DNA from: Chloroflexota bacterium
GTDB lineage: Bacteria; Chloroflexota; Dormibacteria; Dormibacterales; Dormibacteraceae
Assembly (NCBI GenBank): GCA_005880315.1
Contig: VBHB01000066.1
Location: 1 to 33,681, forward strand
Reading direction: 5' to 3'
DNA: 33,681 bases
The notes under the pieces: generated by a model
What the model was told of the DNA's origin: nothing
The model's input: the letters and a program-made list of their open reading frames with translations, nothing else
Databases searched by the model: none
Position numbers and translations under genes: made by a program
Shown: piece after piece, positions 1-6,726 of the stretch
Position numbering within the stretch: the stretch's first letter is position 1
How the letters are laid out: every line of letters starts with the position of its first letter

Positions 1-1245
1 TGTGACGGCTCGAGCCACCGCAACCACGTCGTTCGGGTCTCTCAACACGCGGAGCAGAGCGATCACGTCCTTGATCTCGGGCCTGTCATTGAACCCGTGG
101 CCGCCGATGACGACGTGCGGCAGGCCGCGCGCGGCAAGTGCGGCTGCGACCGGCCGAGCGATCGCGTTGGTCCGGCACAGGACCGCAATCGCCGCGGGTG
201 GTAGGCCCGCGCGGATCAGCCGCCCGGCCTCGCTCGCGATGGCGTCCGCCTCGGACTCTCCATCGGGGCACGCCCAGATCTCCACCTTCTCGCCGGACAG
301 GCCCGACCGCAGCTGCTTGGGCAGGCGATCCGGGTTGTTGCCGATGAGCGCGGATGCCGCCGAAACGACTCGCCGCGAGCTTCGATGGTTGCGGCCGAGC
401 GTCACCGTTTGCGCGGTTGGGAACGAGGCCAGAAAGCGTTCGAGGCTCGCCCGCGAAGCGCCTCGGAAGCGATAGATGCTCTGGTCGTCGTCTCCGACCA
501 CAAACGGTTCTCCACCACCGGCAATCAGCTCGACCAGGCGCTCCTGCGCGAGGTTGAGGTCTTGATACTCGTCGACGAGCACGTGCGGGTAGCGCGCGCG
601 ATAGCTTTCGAGCACGGCCGGACGCTGTTCCAGCATCCGCACAGCCAGCGCGAGCAGGTCCTCGAAATCGAGCAGCCGGTTCTTGCGGCACGCGCGCTCG
701 TAGGCGCGAAAGACACGCACGCATGCCTGCATCAGGTCCGCCTTCTCGCGATCGTCGGCCGTTTTGGCCCAGCGTTCGAGACGGTCGAGTGGGACCAGCT
801 CCTGCTTGAGTCGCTCGAGCATCTGCAGCGCGGGCGCCACGAGATCGTCGGGCCGCTCGTCGCCCGTGAGGACCAGGTCGCCGAGCTGCCACATGAGCTC
901 ACGAGCGAGGATCCACCGGTCGGCGCCGGTGATGATCCGGAACCCTGCGGGCACGCCGATCGCACGCCCGTCCGCGCGCAGCCAGGACAGCGCGATCGCG
1001 TGGAACGTGCCCACCGCGGGGGCGGCCGCGCCGACCAGATCTTCGATGCGCCCGCGCATCTCGGCAGCCGCGCGGTCCGTGAATGTCATGACCAGGATGG
1101 AATCCGGCGAGGCGCCTCCCATCACCAGCCGGCGGAACCGCTCCGCGATGACGGCGGTCTTGCCGGTGCCCGCGCCGGCGACGACACGCACCGGCCCGTG
1201 GCCGATCGCGGCCGCCGCGCGCTGCTCGGGATCGAGACGTGTCAA
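1..1245 (-). CDS. UvrD/PcrA-type superfamily 1 DNA helicase (partial, C-terminus beyond window)
   Basis: ATP-dependent 3'-5' DNA helicase of the UvrD/PcrA/Rep family, acting in repair or replication restart. The 415 visible residues start LTRLDPEQRAAA (Q motif). They carry Walker A GAGTGKT (residues 24-30), motif Ia TFTDRAAAEM, motif Ib TFHAIAL, the DEYQD Walker B box in VLVDEYQDLN, and motif III/Q-box QSIYRFRGA. The frame stays open to base 1, so helicase domain 2B and the C-terminus are outside. The chosen start is TTG at 1245, just after the dciA stop (1250-1252). An ATG overlapping that stop is out of frame and opens only a two-codon ORF. The gene is last in the minus-strand dnaA-dnaN-recF-dciA series, in the place where gyrB often sits in actinobacteria. 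Family call is firm; the exact subfamily cannot be decided from the N-terminal half. Confidence 0.93.
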   Translation of the reverse strand, partial: MTRLDPEQRAAAAIGHGPVRVVAGAGTGKTAVIAERFRRLVMGGASPDSILVMTFTDRAAAEMRGRIEDLVGAAAPAVGTFHAIALSWLRADGRAIGVPAGFRIITGADRWILARELMWQLGDLVLTGDERPDDLVAPALQMLERLKQELVPLDRLERWAKTADDREKADLMQACVRVFRAYERACRKNRLLDFEDLLALAVRMLEQRPAVLESYRARYPHVLVDEYQDLNLAQERLVELIAGGGEPFVVGDDDQSIYRFRGASRASLERFLASFPTAQTVTLGRNHRSSRRVVSAASALIGNNPDRLPKQLRSGLSGEKVEIWACPDGESEADAIASEAGRLIRAGLPPAAIAVLCRTNAIARPVAAALAARGLPHVVIGGHGFNDRPEIKDVIALLRVLRDPNDVVAVARAVT

Positions 1246-1249
1246 GCCA

Positions 1250-1549
1250 TCACTCGACGGCCGTCGAACGCCCGATCCGTACCCTGAGAGATCGGACCCG
1301 CCGGCCCAAATCGAGGCCGTTCAGCCGCTCGATGATCACCTCGGCGTCCAGGCGCAGCTGATGGGCGAGCGCCGGGCTGGAGGTGGTGACAAGGAGGGTC
1401 CCTGACTTGAGCTCGACCTCGTCGCAAAGGCGCGCGGGTTCAGATCCGATCATGACCTTGAATGCAGCCGCCACCTGCGTACCCATCAGCAAACCGCCGC
1501 CGGGCTGGCGGCGCAGCACTCGGGGCAGGATATTGCCCAGCTTATCCAC
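1250..1549 (-). CDS. dciA: DUF721/DciA-family protein
   Basis: Small DUF721 protein; family members (DciA) are replicative-helicase operators that help load DnaB. The sequence shows the family opening VDKLGNILPRVLRR and the C-terminal KH-like half with ELKSGTLLVTTSSPALAHQLRL, ending in RSLRVRIG. The chosen start is GTG 1549 (99 aa), which overlaps the recF stop by 8 nt and has an AGGG-like ribosome site about 9-12 nt upstream. An alternative ATG-frame start at 1591 (113 aa) lies deeper inside recF and has no clear ribosome site. The recF-dciA order is typical of actinobacteria and neighbouring phyla. The short length is normal for this family. Function is inferred from family and position. 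Confidence 0.85.
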   Translation of the reverse strand: MDKLGNILPRVLRRQPGGGLLMGTQVAAAFKVMIGSEPARLCDEVELKSGTLLVTTSSPALAHQLRLDAEVIIERLNGLDLGRRVRSLRVRIGRSTAVE

Positions 1550-1550
1550 A
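1542..1550 (-). other. Perfect DnaA box at recF/dciA junction
   Basis: The plus strand reads TTATCCACA, the exact consensus DnaA box (TGTGGATAA on the minus strand). It contains both the recF stop codon (TAA, 1542-1544) and the preferred dciA start (GTG, 1547-1549). It could titrate DnaA or couple recF/dciA expression to DnaA; it could also be a chance match. Confidence 0.55.
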
Positions 1551-2627
1551 GGCTTTGATCTGCCCTGCTTCCACGTTCCAGATGCTCGCATTTGCGATCA
1601 GATCGGGCGGGAACGGGCCCACGTCGACGGACGTGATCACGACCTGCCCGCCTCCGCCCACGTGACGCAGGAGCGCGCCTCGCCGTTCGAGATCAAGCTC
1701 GGACAGAACATCGTCCAGCAGAAGCACCGGACGCTCCCCTGTACGCCTTGCGACCAGGTCCGCCTCCGCCAGTTTCAGGCTCACGACCGCGGTCCGCTGT
1801 TGCCCCTGCGAGCCATACCCACGGGCGTCCTGGCCGCCAAGCAGCACACGCAGATCGTCGCGGTGCGGCCCGATGCTGGTCGAGCCTCTGCGGAGGTCCT
1901 CCGCGAGCGAGTTATGCACAGCCGCAGCCATATCCTCCGGCGGGCCAAGATATTGGATCTCGAGACGCTCGCCGCTCCCGATCTCGGCATGGCAACGAGC
2001 TGCCTCCGGGGCCAGCTCGTTGACCGCGCTCGCCCTCGCGTCCACGACCTCCGTTCCCACCCGCACCAATTCGGCGTTCCACACGTCGAGCTGGTCGGCC
2101 GCGGCCTCGCCCGCCGCGATCCGCTTTAGAAGGCTGTTGCGCTGCTCGAGGATCCGGCGCAGCCCGGACAGTGCTCGCGCATAGCCCGGCTGGACCTGGA
2201 CGAGCAGCTGGTTGAGGAAGCGCCGGCGCTGGTCCGGACCCGCCTTGATGAGGCCAAGGTCGTCCGGCCAGAACAGAGTGACCCGGAAATGCCCAGGCAA
2301 ATCGACGGCCCGGCGGCGGGCGCCATCGACCTCGATCGTGCGTCGCGCGCGCTCGCCTTCGACGTTGAGGGCGATGACCAGCTCCATGCGCCGGCCGGAG
2401 CTTTCGACCTCCGCCTCGATGCGTGAAGCCGCCGCCACCGGACCCACCAGCTCGACCTCGCGGCGAGCCCGGGGCGAGGCCGACAGGGCCAGCATCGCCA
2501 CCGATTCCAAAAGGTTGGTCTTGCCCTGGCCGTTGGCGCCCAGGAAGACATTTACCCCCGGCTCCATCGAGATGTCGAGGTGGGCGTAGTTGCGGTGGTT
2601 CCTGAGCAAAAGACGCCGGAGAAGCAC
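1542..2627 (-). CDS. recF: DNA replication and repair protein RecF
   Basis: RecF is an SMC-like ATPase that, with RecO and RecR, loads RecA at single-strand gaps. At 361 aa it has the usual length. Seen: the N-terminal LLLRNHRNYAHLDI strand, Walker A GANGQGKT (residues 30-37), the ABC signature-like GYGSQGQQRTAVVSLKLAEA, and Walker B LLLDDVLSELD. The start is GTG 2627, 8 nt after the dnaN stop, with CCGGAG just upstream; the next residues LLRRLLLRNHRNY match the family start. It ends in TAA inside a DnaA box and overlaps dciA. Cotranscription with dnaN is likely from the spacing. Confidence 0.97.
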   Translation of the reverse strand: MLLRRLLLRNHRNYAHLDISMEPGVNVFLGANGQGKTNLLESVAMLALSASPRARREVELVGPVAAASRIEAEVESSGRRMELVIALNVEGERARRTIEVDGARRRAVDLPGHFRVTLFWPDDLGLIKAGPDQRRRFLNQLLVQVQPGYARALSGLRRILEQRNSLLKRIAAGEAAADQLDVWNAELVRVGTEVVDARASAVNELAPEAARCHAEIGSGERLEIQYLGPPEDMAAAVHNSLAEDLRRGSTSIGPHRDDLRVLLGGQDARGYGSQGQQRTAVVSLKLAEADLVARRTGERPVLLLDDVLSELDLERRGALLRHVGGGGQVVITSVDVGPFPPDLIANASIWNVEAGQIKACG

Positions 2628-2635
2628 TCCGGCGA

Positions 2636-3754
2636 CTAGGACATCGCCACCCGCACGGGCATGATCACGTACAGGTAGTGCTCCTTGCCCGGCGGTCGCA
2701 GCATGCCGGGGCTGAGCGGGCCGTCGAACATGAGCTCAACCTCGTTCTCGCCGATCACGCCCAGCGCATCGAGCACATAGCGTGCGTTGAAGGCGATCTG
2801 GATGTCGGACCCGTCGACATCGGCCGCCATCTCCGCCTTGCTATCGCCCACTTCATTGGTGGTAGCGGAGAGAGTCAGAGATCCAGCTTGAGCCTTGACC
2901 CGGATGACATTGGCGCTGTCGCGGGCAAACAGCGAGACGGCACGTACGGTCTGGGTGAGCTCTGCGGTGGAGACCTTGACCTTGGTCGAGCTCTTACTGG
3001 GGATAACCTGTGCATAGTTGGGATATTTCCCGTCGATCAGGCGGGATGTTAGCTCCGAGCTCCCGGCCTTGAAGAAGATCTGGTTGCGGGCCTTCGAGAT
3101 GATCACGTCGACCCGGCCCGGCTCACCTTTCAACACCCTTGACAGCTCGGCCAGCGCTCGCGCCGGAACGATCAGGCTTGCCTCCAGGTCGCCGGCTCCG
3201 GCGGCGCTCAGCTTGCTCACGGCGAGTCGGTGGCCGTCGGTGGCGGCCAGAGTGAGGCCTCCAGCCTGGACCTGGACGAGCACCCCTGTAAGAACTGGCC
3301 GTGCCTCGTCGGTCGACGCCGCCATCTGCGTCTGCTCGACCGCGGTCACCAAGTCATCCAGGGCCACCTCGAGGCGGTCCCCTTCGTCTGGGCGCGGGCC
3401 GGGCGGAAATTCCTCGGCTTCGATGCACTTGATGTGCGTGTCGAACCTCGCGCAGCGCAGGTTGAGAGATTGAGTGGCGCCATCGAGGGTTATCTCCAGG
3501 TCCTGGTCGGGCAGCGTGCCGACGAAGTCCGTGAGCAAACGCGCCGGCGCCGTTGTGCTGCCTTCCATGGCCACTTCGGCCGCCACGATCTTCCGGATCC
3601 CGATCTCGAGGTTGGTGGCCGTCAACGCAAGGCCTTCGGAGGTGGTTTCGATCAGGATGTTGTTGAGAATCGGCAGAGTCGTTCGGCTGGAGATGGCACG
3701 TGACACCACCTGGAGCGCCTGGCCGAGCACCGCAGGCCTGCATGTCACTTTCAT
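2636..3754 (-). CDS. dnaN: DNA polymerase III subunit beta (sliding clamp)
   Basis: Ring-shaped processivity clamp that tethers DNA polymerase III and other replication and repair proteins to DNA. The N-terminus MKVTCRPAVLGQALQVVSRA, the following TTLPILNNILIE, the central KAGSSELTSRLIDGKYPNY and the C-terminal YLYVIMPVRV are clear family signatures. With ATG 3754 the product is 372 aa, the normal size. An in-frame TTG at 3781 would add nine residues (start KAKAIEAQ) and has the better ribosome site, GGGGGA about 8 nt upstream. ATG 3754 is preferred because the homologous N-terminus begins there. The gene is followed 8 nt later by recF. The spacer upstream holds the candidate origin. Confidence 0.97.
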   Translation of the reverse strand: MKVTCRPAVLGQALQVVSRAISSRTTLPILNNILIETTSEGLALTATNLEIGIRKIVAAEVAMEGSTTAPARLLTDFVGTLPDQDLEITLDGATQSLNLRCARFDTHIKCIEAEEFPPGPRPDEGDRLEVALDDLVTAVEQTQMAASTDEARPVLTGVLVQVQAGGLTLAATDGHRLAVSKLSAAGAGDLEASLIVPARALAELSRVLKGEPGRVDVIISKARNQIFFKAGSSELTSRLIDGKYPNYAQVIPSKSSTKVKVSTAELTQTVRAVSLFARDSANVIRVKAQAGSLTLSATTNEVGDSKAEMAADVDGSDIQIAFNARYVLDALGVIGENEVELMFDGPLSPGMLRPPGKEHYLYVIMPVRVAMS

Positions 3755-3835
3755 CTGGGCTTCGATGGCTTTGGCTTTCAAGAGAGTTGTCCCCCGTACT
3801 TAGAGTTTCTCTTTATAGAGAGAACCAGTAGTCGA

Positions 3836-3866
3836 TAACAGTAAGCGCTGTGGATAGTGTGGATGT
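3836..3866 (-). other. Candidate origin unwinding module: two DnaA boxes, GC spacer, trio-like triplets
   Basis: Read on the minus strand: ACATCCACA (3866-3858), CTATCCACA (3857-3849), the GC spacer GCGC (3848-3845), then TTA-CTG-TTA (3844-3836). The two boxes are head-to-tail and differ from TTATCCACA by two and one bases. This order resembles the basal unwinding system described in Bacillus (two boxes, GC-rich spacer, DnaA-trios). Two of three triplets fit the trio pattern and the middle one is off at its third base. Function is inferred. Confidence 0.5.
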
Positions 3867-4008
3867 CGAGAGTCTTTACAGATCGCGCCGAGCCGGGGAC
3901 AAGGTTCTGAGAACCATGCCGGTCGCGACGGCCCCCTGTTGTCTTCCTGGGGACGAACCGGGCTCGAGCCGGACTTCCCACGCTTCTCCCGTGCCGTGGC
4001 GAACAATC

Positions 4009-4017
4009 TGTGGAAAC
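4009..4017 (+). other. Weak DnaA box near the dnaA 3' end
   Basis: TGTGGAAAC matches the inverse consensus TGTGGATAA at seven of nine positions. It lies 15 bp beyond the dnaA stop, inside the candidate origin spacer. Confidence 0.35.
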
Positions 4018-4031
4018 CGACCCGTAGTCCG

Positions 4032-5411
4032 TCATTGCTGTGCGTAGAGGCGCTCTTTGATCGCCTGCACTTCGTACCGCAGCCGCTCGTCCTCTTTCAA
4101 TTCATTGGCGATCTTCTCGATGGAGTGAAGGGCGGTCGTATGGTCGCGGCCGCCGAAAGCCTTGCCGATCGCCGGCAATGAAGATGGGGTTTCCTCGCGG
4201 ACGAGGAACATCGCAACCTGTCGCGGAAACACGATGTGCTTGTCGCGCCGTTTGCCTTTCATGTCATCGAGGGTGACGTTGTAGTAGTCGGCGACGAGAG
4301 CCTGGATGCGCTCGACGTTGATCGGCTTGCGAGTGCTGGCCGGAATGATGTCGGCGAGCAGGCGCGCAGCTTCTTCAGCGTCGACCTGCCGCTGGTGCAC
4401 CGCCGCGAACGCCTGGACCCGCGTGAGCGCGCCCTCGAGCTCGCGAATGTTGCGCTGCACCTTGTGGGCGATGAAGCTGAGCACGTCTTCGGGGACCAAG
4501 CTGTCGTTGTTGCCGAGCTTGGAATGAAGGATGGCGAGACGAGTCTCGAAGTCCGGTGACTGGATGTCGGCTATGAGACCCCACTCGAATCGCGAACGCA
4601 GCCTGTCTTCGAGAGTCGGGATCTCCTTGGGCGGACGATCCGAAGAGATGACGATCTGTTTGTTGATTTCGTGCAGCGCGTTGAAGGTATGAAAGAACTC
4701 TTCTTTGGTGCGGTCCTTGCCGGCGAGAAACTGGACGTCGTCGATCAGCAGAACGTCAACGGTGCGGTACTTGTGGCGGAACTCGCCCATGCGAGCGGTG
4801 GCGATCGAGCTGATGACCTCGTTGGTGAACTGCTCCGAAGTGAGGTAGACGACGCGCTTGCGCGGAAAACGGTCGTGGACCTCATGGCCGATGGCGTGCA
4901 TGAGGTGTGTCTTACCGAGTCCCACGCCTCCATACAGGAAGAGCGGGTTGTAGCTGTCGCCCGGGGCTTCGGCGACTGCTTTGGCAGCAGCATGGGCGAA
5001 CTGCGAGTTGTGCCCGACCACGAATGATGAAAACTTGAAGCGAGCATTCAGCTCGGACGGTGTGATGTCAGGTGCGTCCTGGGTCGCTTCGACACCGTTC
5101 TCGTGCCCGTTGTCGCCATTGGCGGTGGCATCGCCGTCGGCGGTGACGAACGGCGGCCGCTGCCCGGTGGCGGAGATCACGAAATCGATGTCGACCTCCG
5201 AGCCTGTCACGGCCTGCAGGGTTTCCTGGATAAGGCCGGAGAAGCGATCCTCGAGCCAGTCCTTCGCGAGCTTGCTGGGCACTCCGATTCGAAACGTGTT
5301 GCCGTCAGCAGCCACCACCGACGTGTTCTTGAGCCACATGTCGTAGGTTCGCTTGGCGAGCTGGAACCGGAGCTCTTCCTGTACTTGCGACCAGATCTGG
5401 TCCTGGTTCAC
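4032..5411 (-). CDS. dnaA: Chromosomal replication initiator protein DnaA
   Basis: AAA+ initiator that binds DnaA boxes, opens oriC and recruits the replicative helicase. From GTG 5411 the product is 459 aa and begins VNQDQIWSQVQEELRFQL, the domain I start. A poorly conserved, Asp/Asn-rich domain II linker follows (around residues 90-115). Then come the AAA+ core with Walker A GGVGLGKT (161-168) and Walker B LLIDDVQFLAGK, and domain IV ending with the DNA-binding signature GGRDHTTALHSIEKI. An in-frame GTG at 5447 would add an Arg-rich dozen residues and is considered less likely. The family is certain. Candidate DnaA boxes lie both upstream and downstream, consistent with autoregulation and an adjacent origin. 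Confidence 0.98.
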   Translation of the reverse strand: MNQDQIWSQVQEELRFQLAKRTYDMWLKNTSVVAADGNTFRIGVPSKLAKDWLEDRFSGLIQETLQAVTGSEVDIDFVISATGQRPPFVTADGDATANGDNGHENGVEATQDAPDITPSELNARFKFSSFVVGHNSQFAHAAAKAVAEAPGDSYNPLFLYGGVGLGKTHLMHAIGHEVHDRFPRKRVVYLTSEQFTNEVISSIATARMGEFRHKYRTVDVLLIDDVQFLAGKDRTKEEFFHTFNALHEINKQIVISSDRPPKEIPTLEDRLRSRFEWGLIADIQSPDFETRLAILHSKLGNNDSLVPEDVLSFIAHKVQRNIRELEGALTRVQAFAAVHQRQVDAEEAARLLADIIPASTRKPINVERIQALVADYYNVTLDDMKGKRRDKHIVFPRQVAMFLVREETPSSLPAIGKAFGGRDHTTALHSIEKIANELKEDERLRYEVQAIKERLYAQQ

Positions 5412-5506
5412 CTCACGCGCCCCGCGGCGCCGGCGCGCCAGTCTCACGACTGGTCTCCGGCCCGCCGGACGCCTGGGGGCAAAGCCTCACCAGCTTTTGC
5501 AAATGC

Positions 5507-5515
5507 TGTGGACAA
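5507..5515 (+). other. DnaA box upstream of dnaA
   Basis: TGTGGACAA differs from the inverse consensus TGTGGATAA at one position. It lies about 100 bp upstream of the dnaA start, where it could serve autoregulation. Confidence 0.45.
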
Positions 5516-5637
5516 CCTGGGGTCAAAATCACCGCCCATCTCCTTGCTCCTCGCTCACGAGGCTACCGTCTGAATTGCGTGCCCGCGAGCACAGGTTCAA
5601 TCGGAGCTCTTTCGTCACGAGCTCCATAATCTCGGCG

Positions 5638-5670
5638 CCTGTGGAAAAGATCGGAGCGGATTTCCACAGG
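5638..5670. repeat. Perfect 10-bp inverted repeat formed by two DnaA-box-like sites
   Basis: CCTGTGGAAA (5638-5647) and TTTCCACAGG (5661-5670) are exact reverse complements separated by 13 bp. Each arm contains a DnaA-box-like core, TGTGGAAAA at 5640-5648 and ATTTCCACA at 5660-5668. The site lies about 230 bp upstream of dnaA. Facing DnaA boxes suggest a cooperative DnaA binding site. Confidence 0.55.
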
Positions 5671-5837
5671 TTGGCGGTGCCGACCCATTCGAAATCCCCC
5701 ATCCGATCCATCCCGGAATATGGAAGCGGTGCTGTAGTTGTTTCGGTGAGCAATGCTGGAGCGATGGGTGGGTTCAGTTCGCGCGACTTGTACTGAAGTG
5801 GCTACGTCGTGGAGTACCTGTCTGCTTCCGGGCGGGG

Positions 5838-5866
5838 AGTGTAACAAACACCTGAGCGTGGCGCAA
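5838..5866 (-). promoter_or_regulatory. Candidate dnaA promoter
   Basis: On the minus strand TTGCGC (5866-5861) and TACACT (5843-5838) are separated by exactly 17 nt, a sigma-70-like arrangement pointing toward dnaA. It would give a leader of roughly 420 nt containing the inverted DnaA-box pair and the 5507 box. Assigned by eye. Confidence 0.4.
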
Positions 5867-5906
5867 GGCATCCGCGCCACTGGATGAGGTTATACCGGCG
5901 GTATCA

Positions 5907-5935
5907 TGGATGTCGGGGCAATCGTCCGCTACACT
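5907..5935 (+). promoter_or_regulatory. Candidate rpmH operon promoter
   Basis: TGGATG (5907-5912) and TACACT (5930-5935) are 17 nt apart. The -10 is identical to that of the divergent dnaA promoter candidate. Transcription would begin near 5942, giving a leader of about 30 nt before the L34 start, with the GGGGGA ribosome site inside it. The -35 match is only three of six. Confidence 0.4.
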
Positions 5936-5971
5936 ACCGCGGTTCCTTAAGGCTCCACGGGGGATCTCTCG

Positions 5972-6106
5972 ATCAAGCGAACCTATCAACCCAAAAAACG
6001 CTATCGCCGCCGCGTGCACGGCTTTCTTCGCCGCATGTCCTCGCGAGGCGGCGCCAGGGTGGTGCAGAACCGCCGGCGCAAGGGACGCCACCGCCTCACG
6101 CCGTAG
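5972..6106 (+). CDS. rpmH: Large ribosomal subunit protein bL34, apparent ATC start
   Basis: Small basic 50S protein bL34, 44 aa. After the initiator it reads [17 protein letters not shown], then [20 protein letters not shown] and HRLTP, a full-length typical L34. The codon at the universal Met position is ATC (5972-5974). Between the in-frame stop TAA (5948-5950) and this point there is no ATG, GTG or TTG. A strong ribosome site GGGGGA (5959-5964) stands 7 nt upstream of ATC, the ideal spacing for starting there. It is first gene of the rpmH-rnpA-yidD-yidC-jag series. Either initiation uses AUC or one base is miscalled; the protein identity is not in doubt. Confidence 0.93.
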   Translation: MKRTYQPKKRYRRRVHGFLRRMSSRGGARVVQNRRRKGRHRLTP

Positions 6107-6124
6107 CGCGCGCGGCGGCTTCAA

Positions 6125-6484
6125 TTGAAGAAGCGCTTCCGGCTGCGCCGGCAGTCCGACTTCCAGAAGGTGATGGGCGGGAAGCGCGTCTACTCCGGGC
6201 GAACCCTGGTCGCGTTCGCGATTCCGGTCGAGACGGAGGAGAGCCGGATTGGGGTCACGGTCAGCCGGCACGTCAAGGGCGCGGTCGACCGCAACCGTGC
6301 GCGGCGGAAGCTGCGGGAGGCGGCACGCGAGCGCATGCTGGGACCTGATTCGCCGCTCAGCCGAGTGGGAATACGATATGACGTGGTCCTGATCGCCCGC
6401 CCGGCGGCCCTCGACCTGCCATTCGCCGACCTCGAGGCGGAGACCGAGCAGGCGGCGCTCAGGCTCGCAAACCTGAACTCATGA
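6125..6484 (+). CDS. rnpA: Ribonuclease P protein component
   Basis: Protein subunit of RNase P, which assists the catalytic RNA in removing tRNA 5' leaders. At 119 aa it has the usual size. It begins [16 protein letters not shown], then [28 protein letters not shown], containing the conserved RNR basic helix, and ends with a degenerate C-terminal helix. The start is TTG 6125, 18 nt after the rpmH stop, because no ATG/GTG precedes the conserved KKRFRL. The upstream ribosome site is weak, so translation may depend on rpmH. The stop overlaps the yidD start by 4 nt (ATGA). rpmH-rnpA adjacency is nearly universal. Confidence 0.96.
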   Translation: MKKRFRLRRQSDFQKVMGGKRVYSGRTLVAFAIPVETEESRIGVTVSRHVKGAVDRNRARRKLREAARERMLGPDSPLSRVGIRYDVVLIARPAALDLPFADLEAETEQAALRLANLNS

Positions 6485-6690
6485 CGACGATATTCCTGGC
6501 GCTGATCCGCGGTTACCAACTCTCGCTGTCGAAGGTCCTGCCCCCCTCGTGCCGCTTTTACCCATCCTGCTCGCAGTACACGTACGAAGCGGTGGAGAAG
6601 TACGGCTGGTTCCGAGGCGGCTGGATGGGCGCGACGCGGATTGCGCGCTGCCATCCATTCGCCAAGGGCGGCTACGATCCTGTTCCCTGA
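6481..6690 (+). CDS. yidD: Membrane protein insertion efficiency factor YidD
   Basis: Small membrane-associated protein (69 aa) that aids YidC-dependent insertion. It shows the whole signature: amphipathic N-terminus [15 protein letters not shown], the cysteine motif [15 protein letters not shown], and the C-terminal [14 protein letters not shown]. The ATG at 6481 overlaps the rnpA stop (ATGA), so coupling is likely. It lies directly before yidC, the standard order rnpA-yidD-yidC. Confidence 0.96.
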   Translation: MTTIFLALIRGYQLSLSKVLPPSCRFYPSCSQYTYEAVEKYGWFRGGWMGATRIARCHPFAKGGYDPVP

Positions 6691-6726
6691 CACCCGCGTA
6701 CACCCTCAATCTGGAGAGATGCAGAC

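Larger units (their letters stand above)
3755..4031. other. oriC: dnaN-dnaA intergenic region, candidate oriC
   Basis: No convincing gene lies in this 277-bp spacer. It holds tandem DnaA boxes at 3849-3866, a third weaker box at 4009-4017, and a comparatively AT-rich stretch at about 3798-3844 that includes a TCTCT-TTAT-AGAGA hairpin. A spacer between dnaA and dnaN is a classical bacterial origin location. The dnaN promoter must also lie here, but I could not assign its hexamers. Confidence 0.6.
5412..5971. other. dnaA-rpmH intergenic region (560 bp) with DnaA boxes and divergent promoters
   Basis: I find no supportable gene here; the short frames lack family features. It contains DnaA-box-like sites at 5507-5515, 5640-5648 and 5660-5668, a candidate dnaA promoter (5838-5866, minus), a candidate rpmH promoter (5907-5935, plus) and a small inverted repeat ATACC-GGC-GGTAT at 5892-5904 that could be an operator. 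The region could be a second origin element or simply the regulatory zone of two essential operons. Confidence 0.6.

Noticed and set aside
385-1287. 300-residue plus-strand open frame
   Set aside because: It is antisense to the helicase gene, whose helicase motifs are intact; its own translation lacks any family signature.
5529-5880. Short frames in the dnaA-rpmH spacer as small genes
   Set aside because: No ribosome sites or conserved-looking content; they overlap DnaA boxes and the promoter candidate.
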